From positions 1 through 7,389 of the forward strand of contig JAKSDC010000069.1 in the NCBI GenBank assembly GCA_022360275.1: a DNA stretch of 7,389 nucleotides, in the 5' to 3' direction. The notes beneath the pieces were generated by a model, which saw only the letters and a program-made list of their open reading frames with translations, did no database searches and had not been told where the DNA came from. This stretch comes from Chlorobiales bacterium (GTDB lineage Bacteria > Bacteroidota > Chlorobiia > Chlorobiales > Chlorobiaceae). The position numbers were made by a program, and so were the translations under genes. This document shows positions 1 through 5,812 of the stretch, piece by piece (within the stretch, counting starts at the first letter, position 1; the number at the start of each line of letters is the position of its first letter).

Positions 1-403
1 AATCAAACACAGGAAGTGTATCAATAACTTTTTTGGCATTTTCGTTGGTATTTCCGGAAATAAATGCACACCGCTTATCATTAAAGTATAACTGAACCCT
101 CTTTTTCAATGCATCCATACTAACAGGCTCCTCTTCACAAAACACATATTTGTCAAAAGGCGCCCCAACACTCATTGCCAATAAAGGAGAACCTAAAATA
201 ACTTCATTAGTATTTTTCACCCTACATTTACCAGCCGATGCAAACAAATCAATATAGACTCGATAATCCCATTTTCTCTTCATACTACTAGCAAATAGAT
301 CACAATAATAACCCACCTTTTGATGCTTTATTTTTGACCAGAAGCCAACCTCTGGCATATACAACCCATCATCTTCCAATAATATTGAGTCATCTAAGCT
401 CAT
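1..403 (-). CDS. tcmP: Three-Cys-motif partner protein TcmP-like, N-terminal part (runs off the window)
   Basis: The open frame starts at the ATG at 403 and is still open at the left edge, giving 134 residues. I recognise the TcmP pattern: EVGFWSKIK near residues 18-26, KRKWDYRVYIDLFASAG at 42-58, GSPLLAM at 71-77, PFDKYVFCEEEP at 82-93 and a GNTNE segment at 117-121. DLFASAG sits where TcmP proteins carry an AdoMet-methyltransferase-like DxFxGxG motif, here with Ala-Ser for the first Gly. The acidic FCEEEP fits the second motif of that fold. An AAGG lies 8 bases before the ATG, and no other ATG/GTG/TTG precedes it in frame back to a stop near 515. TcmP genes usually sit next to a Gp37/Gp68-like (DUF5131) three-Cys protein; none is visible here, so it may lie further left. 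The biochemical role of the family is not settled. The gene is clearly more AT-rich than the rest of the window, which suggests transfer. Family assignment is from memory of the pattern. Confidence 0.72.
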   Translation of the reverse strand, partial: MSLDDSILLEDDGLYMPEVGFWSKIKHQKVGYYCDLFASSMKRKWDYRVYIDLFASAGKCRVKNTNEVILGSPLLAMSVGAPFDKYVFCEEEPVSMDALKKRVQLYFNDKRCAFISGNTNENAKKVIDTLPVFD

Positions 404-437
404 AAAAAATGCCTTATATTCTGAAATATTACCGCCA

Positions 438-455
438 GAATCATTTAGCTGATTC
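438..455. repeat. Perfect 6-bp inverted repeat in front of the TcmP-like gene
   Basis: GAATCA (438-443) and TGATTC (450-455) are perfect complements separated by six bases. No U-tract follows on either strand, so this is not an obvious intrinsic terminator. It lies between the TIR stop and the TcmP-like start, inside the probable 5' leader of the latter. It could be an operator or an mRNA hairpin, or chance in an AT-rich stretch. Confidence 0.35.
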
Positions 456-479
456 CGTTGTAATTGTATAAATATAAAA

Positions 480-508
480 CATATAAGAACGAAGTAATAA
501 AAAGTGAA
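480..508 (-). promoter_or_regulatory. Weak sigma70-like promoter candidate for the TcmP-like gene
   Basis: Read on the minus strand, TTCACT (508-503) is followed after 17 bases by TATATG (485-480), each matching four of six consensus positions. Several other AT-rich -10-like hexamers lie just downstream, so the exact element is uncertain. A separate promoter would make sense because the gap to the TIR gene (106 bases) is larger than the other gaps in this cluster and base composition changes here. Confidence 0.22.
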
Positions 509-509
509 T

Positions 510-1004
510 CTAACCTACGACCGCCTCAGCCATTCTGTCCAGAAAATCCTCTACCTTCCTTGAATCGAGCTTTTCGTTACGCAGGTCACGGAAATCCATC
601 ATCTGCAGTTCGGCAATAACCCGGGAAGCTTTGTTCAACTGCCTGTTGATCTCCGCTTCCTCGCCGTCTTCTTTGAATGTGCTCGTAAAAGCCTGGCAGG
701 CTCTGTAATACAGAGGAAAAACTCTTTTTTCCGCATCGAGAGCGACCTGCAGTTCATAGATGCACATCCGGCGGTTGAAGTAAGAAGGTGAGACGACCGC
801 CACAAAGCCGTCGCACTCCCTGATCGAGCGTTCGATCTCCTCTCTCCACTGCACGCCCCATTTCAGGGCATCATTATCAAAGAAAACCTCGGATTTTTTC
901 CCGACTGTCTGCGACAGGACGTTTTCAAACTCCCGGCGCAGTTTCGAGATCTTGCGCTTCGGCTTCATGTCGTCGAGCCTTGCATAGCTCCAGAAAATCT
1001 TCAT
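510..1004 (-). CDS. Stand-alone TIR-domain protein
   Basis: A single TIR domain fills the 164-residue protein. It opens with KIFWSYARLDD (first TIR strand and box 1, residues 2-12), has VFFDND at about 40-45, then KWG/W at 48-53 and CDGFVAVVSPSYF at about 64-76, with C81 and E84 in CIYEL. E84 is at the position of the catalytic glutamate of NAD-consuming TIR enzymes (the C-x-x-E-L block after the SP-x-Y motif). The C-terminus ends in the DFRDL-type stretch common in bacterial TIR proteins. No second domain, signal peptide or membrane segment is visible. I chose the ATG at 1004; a TTG three codons upstream directly follows an in-frame TGA and is less likely. No clear SD precedes it. It lies 48 bases after the TfoX-domain gene and 106 bases before the TcmP-like gene. 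Bacterial TIR proteins commonly act in anti-phage immunity or as NADases; the role here is inferred. Confidence 0.85.
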   Translation of the reverse strand: MKIFWSYARLDDMKPKRKISKLRREFENVLSQTVGKKSEVFFDNDALKWGVQWREEIERSIRECDGFVAVVSPSYFNRRMCIYELQVALDAEKRVFPLYYRACQAFTSTFKEDGEEAEINRQLNKASRVIAELQMMDFRDLRNEKLDSRKVEDFLDRMAEAVVG

Positions 1005-1052
1005 GGGCAGCAATCAGAAAGATGTCGATATCGCCTTTAGCAGCATAGTGCG

Positions 1053-1319
1053 CTATTCGGCAATTGCCTGTTTCAGCTCACGTTTTCGCTCTTCTCCGAT
1101 AGCATCCCAGTGCTTATCGGACAATGCACCTTCAAATGAATAAAGATAATAGCACAACGGCAATGTTTCATCAGGATGATTCTCCCTGATCATCTGATGC
1201 GCCTCAACCGGGCCGGCTGCACGCAATTCCTCTTCGGAGTAGATACCTGCCTCATTGAGGCGTGCTGCTATTTTCTTCCCTATATTCTTTAAGTCGGTAA
1301 GAGACCTGTTAAATGCCAT
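1053..1319 (-). CDS. TfoX C-terminal domain protein
   Basis: This 88-residue protein corresponds to the TfoX C-terminal domain alone (a helix-hairpin-helix-like fold). Visible hallmarks are LKNIGKKIAARLNEAGI at about 10-26, the LxxxGP segment at 32-37, LCYYLYSFEGAL at 55-66, and HW followed by an Arg/Lys-rich helix at 70-84. Full-length TfoX/Sxy also has an N-terminal domain, which is absent, so a competence-regulator role should not be assumed. Stand-alone versions are common and usually uncharacterised; nucleic-acid or protein binding is a guess from the fold. The ATG at 1319 has no strong SD. The gene lies 51 bases after the truncated GNAT gene and 48 bases before the TIR gene, in the same direction. 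Confidence 0.85.
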   Translation of the reverse strand: MAFNRSLTDLKNIGKKIAARLNEAGIYSEEELRAAGPVEAHQMIRENHPDETLPLCYYLYSFEGALSDKHWDAIGEERKRELKQAIAE

Positions 1320-1370
1320 GGCTTTTACTTGAATGGATTATCACAACTTCATCAAAGACATACGGGTTGT

Positions 1371-1634
1371 TCATGCGCTGATCTCTTTTTTCAGCTTGCT
1401 CCCGTCCGTGATTGAAAACCCGTTCGCTTCGTAAAACTTCAGCGTCCGGTCGAATGCGGGCAGGGGCGGTGTCGTCACCTCTATCCTGTGCCACCCTTTT
1501 TTATGCGCAAAAGCAACAGCCGCATCCAGCAACTTTTTCCCGACAGATTGCGACCGCCACTCCGGACGGACATACAATTCGGGCATGGTGCCGTAAGCTC
1601 CTTCCTGAAAAGGCTCTATGGAGATATCTGGCAT
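1371..1634 (-). pseudogene. 5'-truncated GNAT acetyltransferase remnant
   Basis: The frame encodes only the C-terminal half of a GNAT domain: YGTMPELYVRPEWRS (the strand before the acetyl-CoA loop), the loop itself, AHKKGW, and the terminal FYEANGF (residues 67-73 counting from the ATG at 1634). The N-terminal strands and helices of the fold are missing. The acetyl-CoA loop reads RSQSVGK, so the first glycine of the usual Q/R-x-x-G-x-G/A motif is serine. The frame stays open upstream to an ATG at 1700, but those extra 22 residues are only an out-of-frame reading of the Cdd1 gene and do not look like GNAT. The ATG at 1634 lies five bases after the Cdd1 stop, so translation by re-initiation is possible. 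I read it as a deletion remnant; a small expressed protein of 87 residues (109 from the far start) cannot be excluded. Confidence 0.6.
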
Positions 1635-1639
1635 ACTAT

Positions 1640-1942
1640 CTATGAGGTTTCCTGATGATATCCGAACATCTTCTTCCGTTCTGCTGTATAGTGCCACCAC
1701 GGGCGCGGATCTTCGCCTTCAATGAACCGTGTTATTGAAATGAGTACATCGAGCAGACAGGGATCCTGCCTTTTACCTTTTATGGAGGAAAGTTTGTGAA
1801 AGAGCTCAACCGGAGATTGACCGGCAAGATCTTCCGGCCTGATGATTCCCAACAGTCGAAGATCAGCTGCGATCGCAGACCCGACATTGGGAAGGTCGCC
1901 AAGCTTTTCAAGCTTACTTCTGTCTACTTTGTCAGGGTTCAT
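1640..1942 (-). CDS. Cdd1-type helix-hairpin-helix protein
   Basis: The 100-residue product resembles the 'pathogenicity locus Cdd1 / mitomycin resistance protein' family. It starts MNPDKVDRSKL, has the helix-hairpin-helix DLPNVGSAIAADLRLLGI at 16-33, then the family signatures DPCLLDV (60-66) and PRPWW (79-83), and ends with a short basic tail. The hairpin suggests DNA binding, but the family's function is not established and the historical name should not be taken literally. A GTG lies one codon upstream; the ATG at 1942 gives the usual family start. The gene begins seven bases after the HAD stop, with GGTGGG at the end of the HAD gene as a possible SD, so the two are probably translationally coupled. 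The truncated GNAT frame overlaps or abuts its 3' end. Confidence 0.82.
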   Translation of the reverse strand: MNPDKVDRSKLEKLGDLPNVGSAIAADLRLLGIIRPEDLAGQSPVELFHKLSSIKGKRQDPCLLDVLISITRFIEGEDPRPWWHYTAERKKMFGYHQETS

Positions 1943-1949
1943 CACTCAT

Positions 1950-2639
1950 TTACCCACCGTTCAACATCCATGCTGAAATATGCTCTTCAAGTTCGGCAAG
2001 GCTCGATACGGTAAGTGTCGGCTCAAACCCCCAAGGATCGAAGATCGCTTCCGGGGAGCGCCTGACCCAGACAGCCCGCATGCCTGCCGATATGGCCCCG
2101 ATCACATCGAAAGGGTTGCATGAAATAAGCCATGCGTTGCCGCCGGTTGTACCTGACCGCTCGAGAAAATGATAGTACACCGCCGGATCGGGCTTGAACG
2201 ACTGCAGTTCTTCCACGCTGACAACATCCAGAAACAGCTCCCTGATGCCTGATGCCGCAAGGAGCTTCTCGACAGCTTCGGCACTGCCGTTGGAAAAGGC
2301 GTAGATGCGAAACCCTGATGCATTGAGCGTTTTCAGGCCCTCTTCTACGTCACCAAAAGCCGGAAGTTTGCGGTAGCTATCGAGCAACTCCTCTTTCTGT
2401 ACCCCAATAAGAGGAACCCTGCAATATGCACAAGCGTAGTCAAGCGCGTTACGGGTGCACACCGCGAAGGATTCATAGTTTTGCATCAACCCTCTTCGGA
2501 ACGAGTATTCGAGCTGCTTCTGCCGCCAGATCCGGGAAAACTCCTCGGCCTTTTCACCGGCAGTTTCACGAAGCCTGGAAACAAGACCATGCGTGTCAAT
2601 CAGGGTTCCATAAACGTCAAACGCGAGCGTAGGTTTCAT
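1950..2639 (-). CDS. HAD-superfamily type II haloacid dehalogenase-like hydrolase
   Basis: HAD hydrolase of the L-2-haloacid dehalogenase type, about the usual length (230 residues counting a GTG one codon upstream; numbering below uses that form). The nucleophile is D9 in DVYGTLID, with T13. WRQKQLEYS follows at 39-47 and contains R40. FSNGS holds S117/N118, K150 is in SFKPDP, Y156 follows, and the last motif SCNPFD gives S174, N176 and D179. These match the catalytic set I recall for L-DEX (D10, T14, R41, S118, K151, Y157, S175, N177, D180) with a constant offset of one. The family cleaves the C-halogen bond of L-2-haloacids by an aspartyl-ester mechanism; the true substrate here is unknown. 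No signal peptide is seen, so it is cytoplasmic. It starts 17 bases after the GNAT stop and is followed seven bases later by the Cdd1 gene, which suggests an operon. Confidence 0.88.
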   Translation of the reverse strand: MKPTLAFDVYGTLIDTHGLVSRLRETAGEKAEEFSRIWRQKQLEYSFRRGLMQNYESFAVCTRNALDYACAYCRVPLIGVQKEELLDSYRKLPAFGDVEEGLKTLNASGFRIYAFSNGSAEAVEKLLAASGIRELFLDVVSVEELQSFKPDPAVYYHFLERSGTTGGNAWLISCNPFDVIGAISAGMRAVWVRRSPEAIFDPWGFEPTLTVSSLAELEEHISAWMLNGG

Positions 2640-2656
2640 CACGCAATTTTCAAAGG

Positions 2657-3091
2657 TTATTGTTCCAGATATTCGGACTCGTGCGGATACTTTGCGTAGG
2701 CGGTTTTGTGCTTTTTAAAACCCAGTTTTTCATAAAAATCCTCATTACCGAACGTCGAGGTGAGATAGATAAGCAGGTGCTCGTTTCCTTCCAGCAGGGT
2801 AGCCATAATGCCTTTCCCAATTCCCTGTCCCCTGTAGAGTTCCAGTACGCCGACGTCATAAATTGTTCCGTAGCACAAACCGTCCGATATAAGCCGCCCG
2901 GCTCCAACCAGTTTTCCCTCTTTCCAAGCCGTCACGACCCTCCTGCTGTTTTGAAAGGCCTTCTTGATTACCTCGACATCTCTCTTCTTTCCAAATTGCG
3001 CAACAAGTCCGACTTCCTCATAGAGATCCCCCAAAGCCTCCCAGTCAATACCATCGGCTCCTGTCTTGTATTCGATCATGATACATCCCAT
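2657..3091 (-). CDS. GNAT-family N-acetyltransferase
   Basis: A complete GNAT domain of 144 residues. The N-terminal helices (about 15-50) are followed by VVTAWKEGKLVGAGRL (about 52-67), then IYDVGVLELYRGQGIGKGIM with the acetyl-CoA loop R87-G-Q-G-I-G-K93, and the terminal FYEKLGF at 119-125. It should transfer an acetyl group from acetyl-CoA to an amine; the substrate cannot be read from the sequence. I chose the ATG at 3091 because AGGA lies seven bases before it; an in-frame ATG four codons later (3079) also looks natural for the family. It is the first gene of the accessory cluster, downstream of the bchL terminator, and probably co-transcribed with the HAD gene 17 bases further on. Confidence 0.87.
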   Translation of the reverse strand: MGCIMIEYKTGADGIDWEALGDLYEEVGLVAQFGKKRDVEVIKKAFQNSRRVVTAWKEGKLVGAGRLISDGLCYGTIYDVGVLELYRGQGIGKGIMATLLEGNEHLLIYLTSTFGNEDFYEKLGFKKHKTAYAKYPHESEYLEQ

Positions 3092-3098
3092 TACTGTT

Positions 3099-3102
3099 TC
3101 CT
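3099..3102 (-). promoter_or_regulatory. Shine-Dalgarno AGGA of the GNAT gene
   Basis: AGGA on the minus strand, in the context GCAGGAAACAG, lies seven bases before the ATG at 3091. This favours that start over the in-frame ATG at 3079. Confidence 0.55.
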
Positions 3103-3120
3103 GCTACAAAGCTCTTCAAC

Positions 3121-3149
3121 AATATCAGCACCACCACCGTAACAATCAA
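3121..3149 (-). promoter_or_regulatory. Possible promoter of the GNAT-HAD-Cdd1 cluster
   Basis: On the minus strand TTGATT (3149-3144) and GATATT (3126-3121) are separated by 17 bases, each matching four of six sigma70 positions. The placement is sensible: after the bchL terminator and about 30 bases before the GNAT start. The match is weak and could be chance. Confidence 0.3.
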
Positions 3150-3167
3150 GTAGTAGAGCAACACCGG

Positions 3168-3202
3168 AAAAAACAAAAGACAGCCCGAAAGCTGCCTTTT
3201 TT
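3168..3202 (-). terminator. Rho-independent terminator after bchL (possibly bidirectional)
   Basis: On the minus strand GGCAGC (3196-3191) pairs with GCTGTC (3184-3179), with one G-U pair, around a six-base loop. It is followed by TTTTGTTTTTT (3178-3168), a classic U-tract. It lies about 65 bases after the bchL stop and before the GNAT gene, so it should end the bchNBL transcript. On the plus strand the same hairpin is followed by six T (3197-3202), but one pair becomes an A-C mismatch, so plus-strand termination would be weaker. Confidence 0.75.
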
Positions 3203-3267
3203 AGTAGTCGTAACATTTACCAACAAGCTAGCCGATCAACAAACAACTTTTTGCCTTTTGACTTTCC

Positions 3268-4095
3268 TCACTGCCACCCTCCGACAATCTCGAAAATCTC
3301 CCTGTCGCCGATCGGCACAGGAACGGAAGCCGAGGGCTCCCTGGAAAGCAGAAAGTCCGCAATCTCGTTGTATGGTTTGACACACTCCTCTTTTTCGGGG
3401 CCTTCTTCCATCTGGAACAGGGTTTTCCCGGCAAACCGGCTCTTTCGGATCATTTCGTGATAGGGAACTTTTGCAAGGAGCTTGGTACCGACCTTTTCGG
3501 CAAACTGTTCGAGCATGTTGGTGCCCCCTCCCTTTACATAGTCCACACGATTGGCGACGATTCCGGCAAGCTGAACCTTGTAGCGCGTGCTTTTCTGCTC
3601 GATGGCCATACAAAGGCGGTTGGCGGCAAAAATGCTGTCGAAGTCGTTGGTAGCGATAATCACCGCATAATCGGCATAAGTCAACGGTGCGCTGAACCCG
3701 CCGCACACCACATCGCCAAGCACGTCGAACAGAATAACATCGTAACGATCATACACACCGAGTTCCTGAAGAAGTTTCACGGCTTCGCCGACCACATAGC
3801 CGCCGCATCCGCTTCCGGCAGGAGGACCTCCGGCTTCAAGCGCGTCAACACCTCCAAAACCGGTCTGTATGATATCCTCCTCGGTCAATTCCTCGTGGTG
3901 AAAATCAACCTCTTCAAGAGCCTCGATAACGGTTTGCTGCAAGGTTCCGGTCAGAGGAAAGGTACTGTCATGTTTGGGATCGCACCCGATCTGCAGAACC
4001 TTTGCGCCCTTCAAAGCAAGCGCGGCTGAAATATTCGCGGTGGTTGTACTCTTACCGATACCTCCCTTTCCATAAACAGCAAGGATTAAACTCAT
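3268..4095 (-). CDS. bchL: Light-independent protochlorophyllide reductase iron-sulfur ATP-binding protein BchL
   Basis: BchL is the NifH-like reductase component of DPOR. A homodimer holds one [4Fe-4S] cluster between its subunits and uses ATP hydrolysis to pass electrons to BchN-BchB, for reduction of the C17=C18 bond of protochlorophyllide. The P-loop GKGGIGKST is at 9-17 and DPKHDST at 39-45. The two cluster cysteines are C97 (in GPPAGSGCGGY) and C131 (in DVLGDVVCGGF), the positions known in the Rhodobacter protein. The length, 275 residues, is close to that of other BchL proteins and nothing is missing. The ATG at 4095 has no purine-rich SD in front of it. It lies 45 bases after the bchB stop, so it is probably translated from the bchNBL transcript. 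A terminator follows. The enzyme is oxygen-sensitive, in keeping with an anaerobic phototroph. Confidence 0.97.
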   Translation of the reverse strand: MSLILAVYGKGGIGKSTTTANISAALALKGAKVLQIGCDPKHDSTFPLTGTLQQTVIEALEEVDFHHEELTEEDIIQTGFGGVDALEAGGPPAGSGCGGYVVGEAVKLLQELGVYDRYDVILFDVLGDVVCGGFSAPLTYADYAVIIATNDFDSIFAANRLCMAIEQKSTRYKVQLAGIVANRVDYVKGGGTNMLEQFAEKVGTKLLAKVPYHEMIRKSRFAGKTLFQMEEGPEKEECVKPYNEIADFLLSREPSASVPVPIGDREIFEIVGGWQ

Positions 4096-4140
4096 GGTGA
4101 CAACGCAATGGTTAGATTTATTAAACGATACAATTCCTGT

Positions 4141-5733
4141 TTACCCGCCCAGGGCTTCCTTGGCCTTTTTGAACACCTCGGCGGTTATGCTTGTTTCACC
4201 GTTTTCACGCGCAAAATTCTCGGTATTTTTGCGGACTTTCTTGCGAACGAAAAACGGTACTTTCTTCAGCATCTTTTCAGCATCGGCACTCCACGGCATT
4301 CCGTAAGCGTCGCCTTCTCCTCCGGCCTGCGGGCCTTCTTCATCGCTTTCTGCAGAAGATCCTGACTGACCGTTTGACCCCGCTGCCGACTCATCTTCCT
4401 CGTATTCGAGACCGGCGTCTCCGAAGAAATCGATAAGATGTTTTTCCAGACCGAGCTTGCAGGAGGTATACACCCGGTCAGCAAGCACGTCCGCGCCTTC
4501 GAAACCAAGGACAGGATAGTAGCCGATAAGATGGTTCTCTATATGCGTCGGGGTCGATATAACCATGCACGGAACATCGAGCTTCCGGCAGCTGTGCCGT
4601 TCCATCTGTGTGCCACAGACCAGTTCGGGCATTTCGTCCTCGATTTTTTTCGAGACCTCCTGGAATTTGTCCGTCACCATAAGCGGTTCCGGCAGATACC
4701 CTTCGAGCTGTTCACGAATCCAGTCCGCATATTGCTCGAGATAGGTTCCGGCACCGATGATCTGCATTCCGAGCTCGTCCTTGAGGAATTTGACCATACC
4801 GACGGTGTGCGATGCGTCACCGAAAACAAAAGCCCGTTTGCCGCTGAAACTTTCCATATCGGCCGTCCGGGCGAACCATGGAACACCGCTCGGCGCACTC
4901 AACCCGTCAAGTGAGAAATCGGTCAACGGCGGCATTTCAAGGGCGGGCAGCCCTTTTTCTTCAGCGATAACGTTGAGTTTTTCAAGAAGACCTGCAATCC
5001 AGTCAAGTGTAGGCTGTACGCCAAGCGGCGTACCCTGTATCGACGGCATTCCGAACTTTTCCCTCAGGTAATGCGCCGCACCCGGTCCCATTTCATGATA
5101 AGGCACGACGTTCAACCATGCTGCAGGAAGATTTCTGATATCTTCAAGACCCGCACCCCACGGTGCCACGACGTTTACCTCGACACCGAGCGTCTTGAGA
5201 ATCCTGCGAAGACTGGCAAGGTCCGAACGCAAATGAAAACCGAGCGAGGTGAACCCCAACAGGTTGACGCTTGGTTTTTCGGTCATACTCTGCTCGAGAG
5301 AGTACTTTTCTACCAGTTTGGTAAACAACCCTTCAGCCGATTCATGCTCCTGAACCCTGAAAGGATTGACGTCATGGACAATAATCTTTTCAGGATCGAC
5401 CCCCGAATGCCTGGAAAGCTGGCCGAGATCTTCCTGAAGCAACGCGGTACTGCAGCTTGGCGCAACAACGATGATTTCAGGATGATAATGCTCTTCAACT
5501 TGCTCCAGAGTGTTGGGCAGGCGGGACACGCCACGGGCGAGATCCTGCCCTCTGACAACGCTGATGGAAAGAGCGGGAAATTCCGGCGTTCTTTCCAGCA
5601 TGGTATAGGTTGCGGTTATGTAATCGTCTCCCTGAGGGGCATGATACACCGTATGTACGTTTTTCATGCTGTTGGTAACGCGGCTTATCCCGTGAAGCGC
5701 TGTTCCCTCATAGAGCCAAAAAGCTAAACGCAT
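4141..5733 (-). CDS. bchB: Light-independent protochlorophyllide reductase subunit B (BchB)
   Basis: BchB pairs with BchN to form the NifDK-like catalytic heterotetramer of DPOR, which binds protochlorophyllide and reduces its ring D. It starts MRLAFWLYEGTALHG, and D36 in QGDD is the unusual aspartate ligand of the [4Fe-4S] cluster shared with three BchN cysteines. D292 (in FARTADMES) aligns by context with the catalytic aspartate D274 of Rhodobacter BchB. Other family blocks are APSCSTALLQ (91-100), PWGAG (191-195), FGDASH (304-309) and PTHIENHLIGYYP (395-407). After a low-complexity acidic Ser/Gly/Glu linker (about 445-478), a C-terminal helical domain (about 479-528, PCP_red type) follows. 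The 530 residues are in the normal range. The SD candidate AGAGG is about ten bases before the ATG. It lies 79 bases after bchN and 45 before bchL. Confidence 0.97.
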   Translation of the reverse strand: MRLAFWLYEGTALHGISRVTNSMKNVHTVYHAPQGDDYITATYTMLERTPEFPALSISVVRGQDLARGVSRLPNTLEQVEEHYHPEIIVVAPSCSTALLQEDLGQLSRHSGVDPEKIIVHDVNPFRVQEHESAEGLFTKLVEKYSLEQSMTEKPSVNLLGFTSLGFHLRSDLASLRRILKTLGVEVNVVAPWGAGLEDIRNLPAAWLNVVPYHEMGPGAAHYLREKFGMPSIQGTPLGVQPTLDWIAGLLEKLNVIAEEKGLPALEMPPLTDFSLDGLSAPSGVPWFARTADMESFSGKRAFVFGDASHTVGMVKFLKDELGMQIIGAGTYLEQYADWIREQLEGYLPEPLMVTDKFQEVSKKIEDEMPELVCGTQMERHSCRKLDVPCMVISTPTHIENHLIGYYPVLGFEGADVLADRVYTSCKLGLEKHLIDFFGDAGLEYEEDESAAGSNGQSGSSAESDEEGPQAGGEGDAYGMPWSADAEKMLKKVPFFVRKKVRKNTENFARENGETSITAEVFKKAKEALGG

Positions 5734-5812
5734 GCTTTGTAATCCTCTTTATATTGCAATTCCTTTATTTGCCCTCTTAACCCGAACTTCAGTTCACTCA
5801 AAACAATCACAC

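Noticed and set aside
893..1046. A frame reading HYAAKGDIDIFLIAAHEDF... across the TIR start
   Set aside because: It looked briefly like a protein fragment, but it has no start signal and ends in a stop within the TIR gene, which is convincing in its own frame.
1309..1373. Small minus-strand frame MNNPYVFDEVV... between the GNAT remnant and the TfoX-domain gene
   Set aside because: It is only about 21 codons, has no SD and overlaps the start of the TfoX-domain gene. There is not enough to call it a gene.
3236..3706. Minus-strand open frame overlapping bchL in another frame
   Set aside because: The translation is Arg/Cys-rich and unrelated to any family; bchL in the other frame is unambiguous.
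3457..4029. Plus-strand open frame (190 codons) opposite bchL
   Set aside because: It is antisense to the conserved bchL gene and has no domain signature.
5071..5727. Plus-strand open frame (218 codons) opposite the start of bchB
   Set aside because: It is antisense to a clearly coding gene, with no motif and no SD of note. A shadow of bchB codon use.
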